Shown here one piece after another: positions 35,115-36,052 of a stretch of DNA of 36,052 nt; the first letter of the stretch is position 1, and each line of letters begins with the position of its first letter. Under the pieces are notes generated by a model. The model saw only the letters and a program-made list of their open reading frames with translations. It had not been told where the DNA came from and searched no databases. The stretch is from Acidobacteria bacterium Ga0077553. GTDB taxonomy: Bacteria; Acidobacteriota; Terriglobia; Bryobacterales; Bryobacteraceae. Both the position numbers and the translations under genes were made by a program. The stretch lies in the NCBI GenBank assembly GCA_001464575.1, contig LNFE01000285.1:1-36052 (forward strand), in the 5' to 3' direction.

Positions 35115-36052
35115 GCGCCTAGTACCTCCTTCCGCTGCTTGGTCCGCACCGTTAACTGGCTAAAGCTGTTCATGGTCACATAAAGCGCCAGGAACCGGTC
35201 CATCATGCTCGCGAACAGATACGCGCCGGCGCCGACGAACTGCTCCTCGTCCAACTCGACTTCAATTTTCAATCCCCGGGCGAACGAGATGCCGTTTTCA
35301 GAGACCAGCCGGGCAAAATGGCGTTGGCTCGTGATCGATGAGATGCCCAGAATCTGCTTCTGCAACGCCGGCGAGTTTTCGAAATCGTAAAGCCGCAGAA
35401 TCTCCTGGAAGCTCTCCCTGCCATCCTCGACGAGCGACAGATAGTTCAACGAAAGGTGCGAGATCAGACGCCACAGCGCCCCCTTGCCGACCGGAGGCCG
35501 CACCGGCGCGGTCAACTTACGCAGCACCGTCACCTTGCGGATCGGCGCCAGACCCTGCGGCTCCAGGTCGCCCATCTCGTTGCCAATCGGCATGCGTGAA
35601 GGCAGGTCCCGGTTGCCGCATGGGCCGTCCCGAGAGATCGACGAGAGAGATCGACATCTCCGTGCCATCGTCGTTCCGCCGCGTACTTTGCCGCCGCACC
35701 GCCTGCCAGAAGGTCTGCTTTTTGTCCCGCGTCGCGCCATGGCGGTAGGAGTAGAACGGTTCAAAGTAGGTGATGTCCCCCGTAGAAGGGTTCGAGCTCA
35801 GAACCTCTTCAATCGAGAAGACCTCCATGGCCAACGGCCGCCGCACGTCCGGCACAATGTTGTACTCGGATTTGTTGTGGGACAGCAGAATCGGCTCCGC
35901 TGTTTGCTTGAACAGGTTGATGATCGGGGTGCAATTCAGTTTTAACGTGCCCGGCCCGACGCCCACTTCGAGCTGCTGCATGCGGTCCGGCCGCTCAAAT
36001 CGGCTGACCAGGATCACCACCTCAAAGCCGGCCTTGAAGCCTGAACCGACCA
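35078..36052 (-). pseudogene. tssF: T6SS baseplate subunit TssF, 3' part, with an apparent frameshift
   Basis: The gene enters from beyond the right edge. The first frame (35517-36052) encodes TssF signatures: LKLNCTPIINLFKQTAEPI, EYNIVPDVRRPLAMEVFSIE and GTEMSISLVDLS. It then leaves the family. The next frame (35078 to about 35650) continues it: NRDLPSRMPIGNEMGDLEP, VTVLRKLTAPVRPPVGKGAL, WRLISHLSLNYLSLVEDG and the typical end WPPRTGHQILL. The switch falls at about 35630-35655, where an 11-bp direct repeat (35632-35642 and 35645-35655, offset 13 bp) occurs. The family usually has about 20 residues between SLVDL and NRDLP, but only about 7 are present here. The break could be a real mutation, an assembly error or a deletion; because T6SS needs TssF, an error is plausible. 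Confidence 0.8.

Overview
This window looks like chromosomal DNA from a GC-rich acidobacterium, probably near Bryobacter/Solibacter. That placement is an inference from the mix of gene families (small secreted Cys-containing protein, SYLF protein, NIPSNAP, choice-of-anchor I protein, type VI secretion) and codon usage, not from a marker gene. I see no tRNA, rRNA, CRISPR array, transposase or integrase. Coding density is high and many neighbouring genes overlap by a few bases.

Layout. 1-567: the 3' end of groEL and a strong shared terminator. 567-5030 (minus): a tightly overlapped uvrA - CPBP protease - mtnA operon. 5031-5737: a small PilZ gene flanked by the two arms of a perfect 99-bp inverted repeat. 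One arm lies directly upstream of uvrA; the other encodes residues 7-39 of a MrfA-type repair helicase (5721-8024). 8021-9535 (minus): a methyltransferase fragment, a SYLF protein and a small secreted protein. 9605-11350: a candidate sigma-28 promoter, fliD and a FliT-like gene. 11532-13294: an unrecognised gene and a SAM methyltransferase. 13245-18546 (minus): an AddAB/RecB-like helicase-nuclease pair. 18578-25659: a stretch of secreted and metabolic proteins (NIPSNAP, YhdH-type reductase, choice-of-anchor I protein, UMF1 transporter, alpha/beta hydrolase, small secreted protein, serine hydrolase). 25666-36052 (minus): a type VI secretion (T6SS) region.

The T6SS region reads, in transcription order, tssF (3' part, with an apparent frameshift) - tssG - clpV - hairpin - vgrG - LysM/peptidoglycan-binding protein - 664-residue protein of unknown function - PAAR protein - Tat-exported serine hydrolase. 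The first three encode baseplate and recycling ATPase components. The last five form a closely spaced spike/cargo module. It contains the least explained gene in the window (26199-28193), and a transthyretin-like domain appears in two adjacent proteins (VgrG and the LysM protein).

The two observations I rate highest are the 99-bp inverted repeat around pilZ, which could allow a 560-bp inversion and has apparently given the helicase a new N-terminus, and the vgrG-LysM-unknown-PAAR module as a candidate new T6SS effector/loading system. Four DNA-repair proteins (UvrA, MrfA-like, AddA-like, AddB-like) also fall within about 16 kb.
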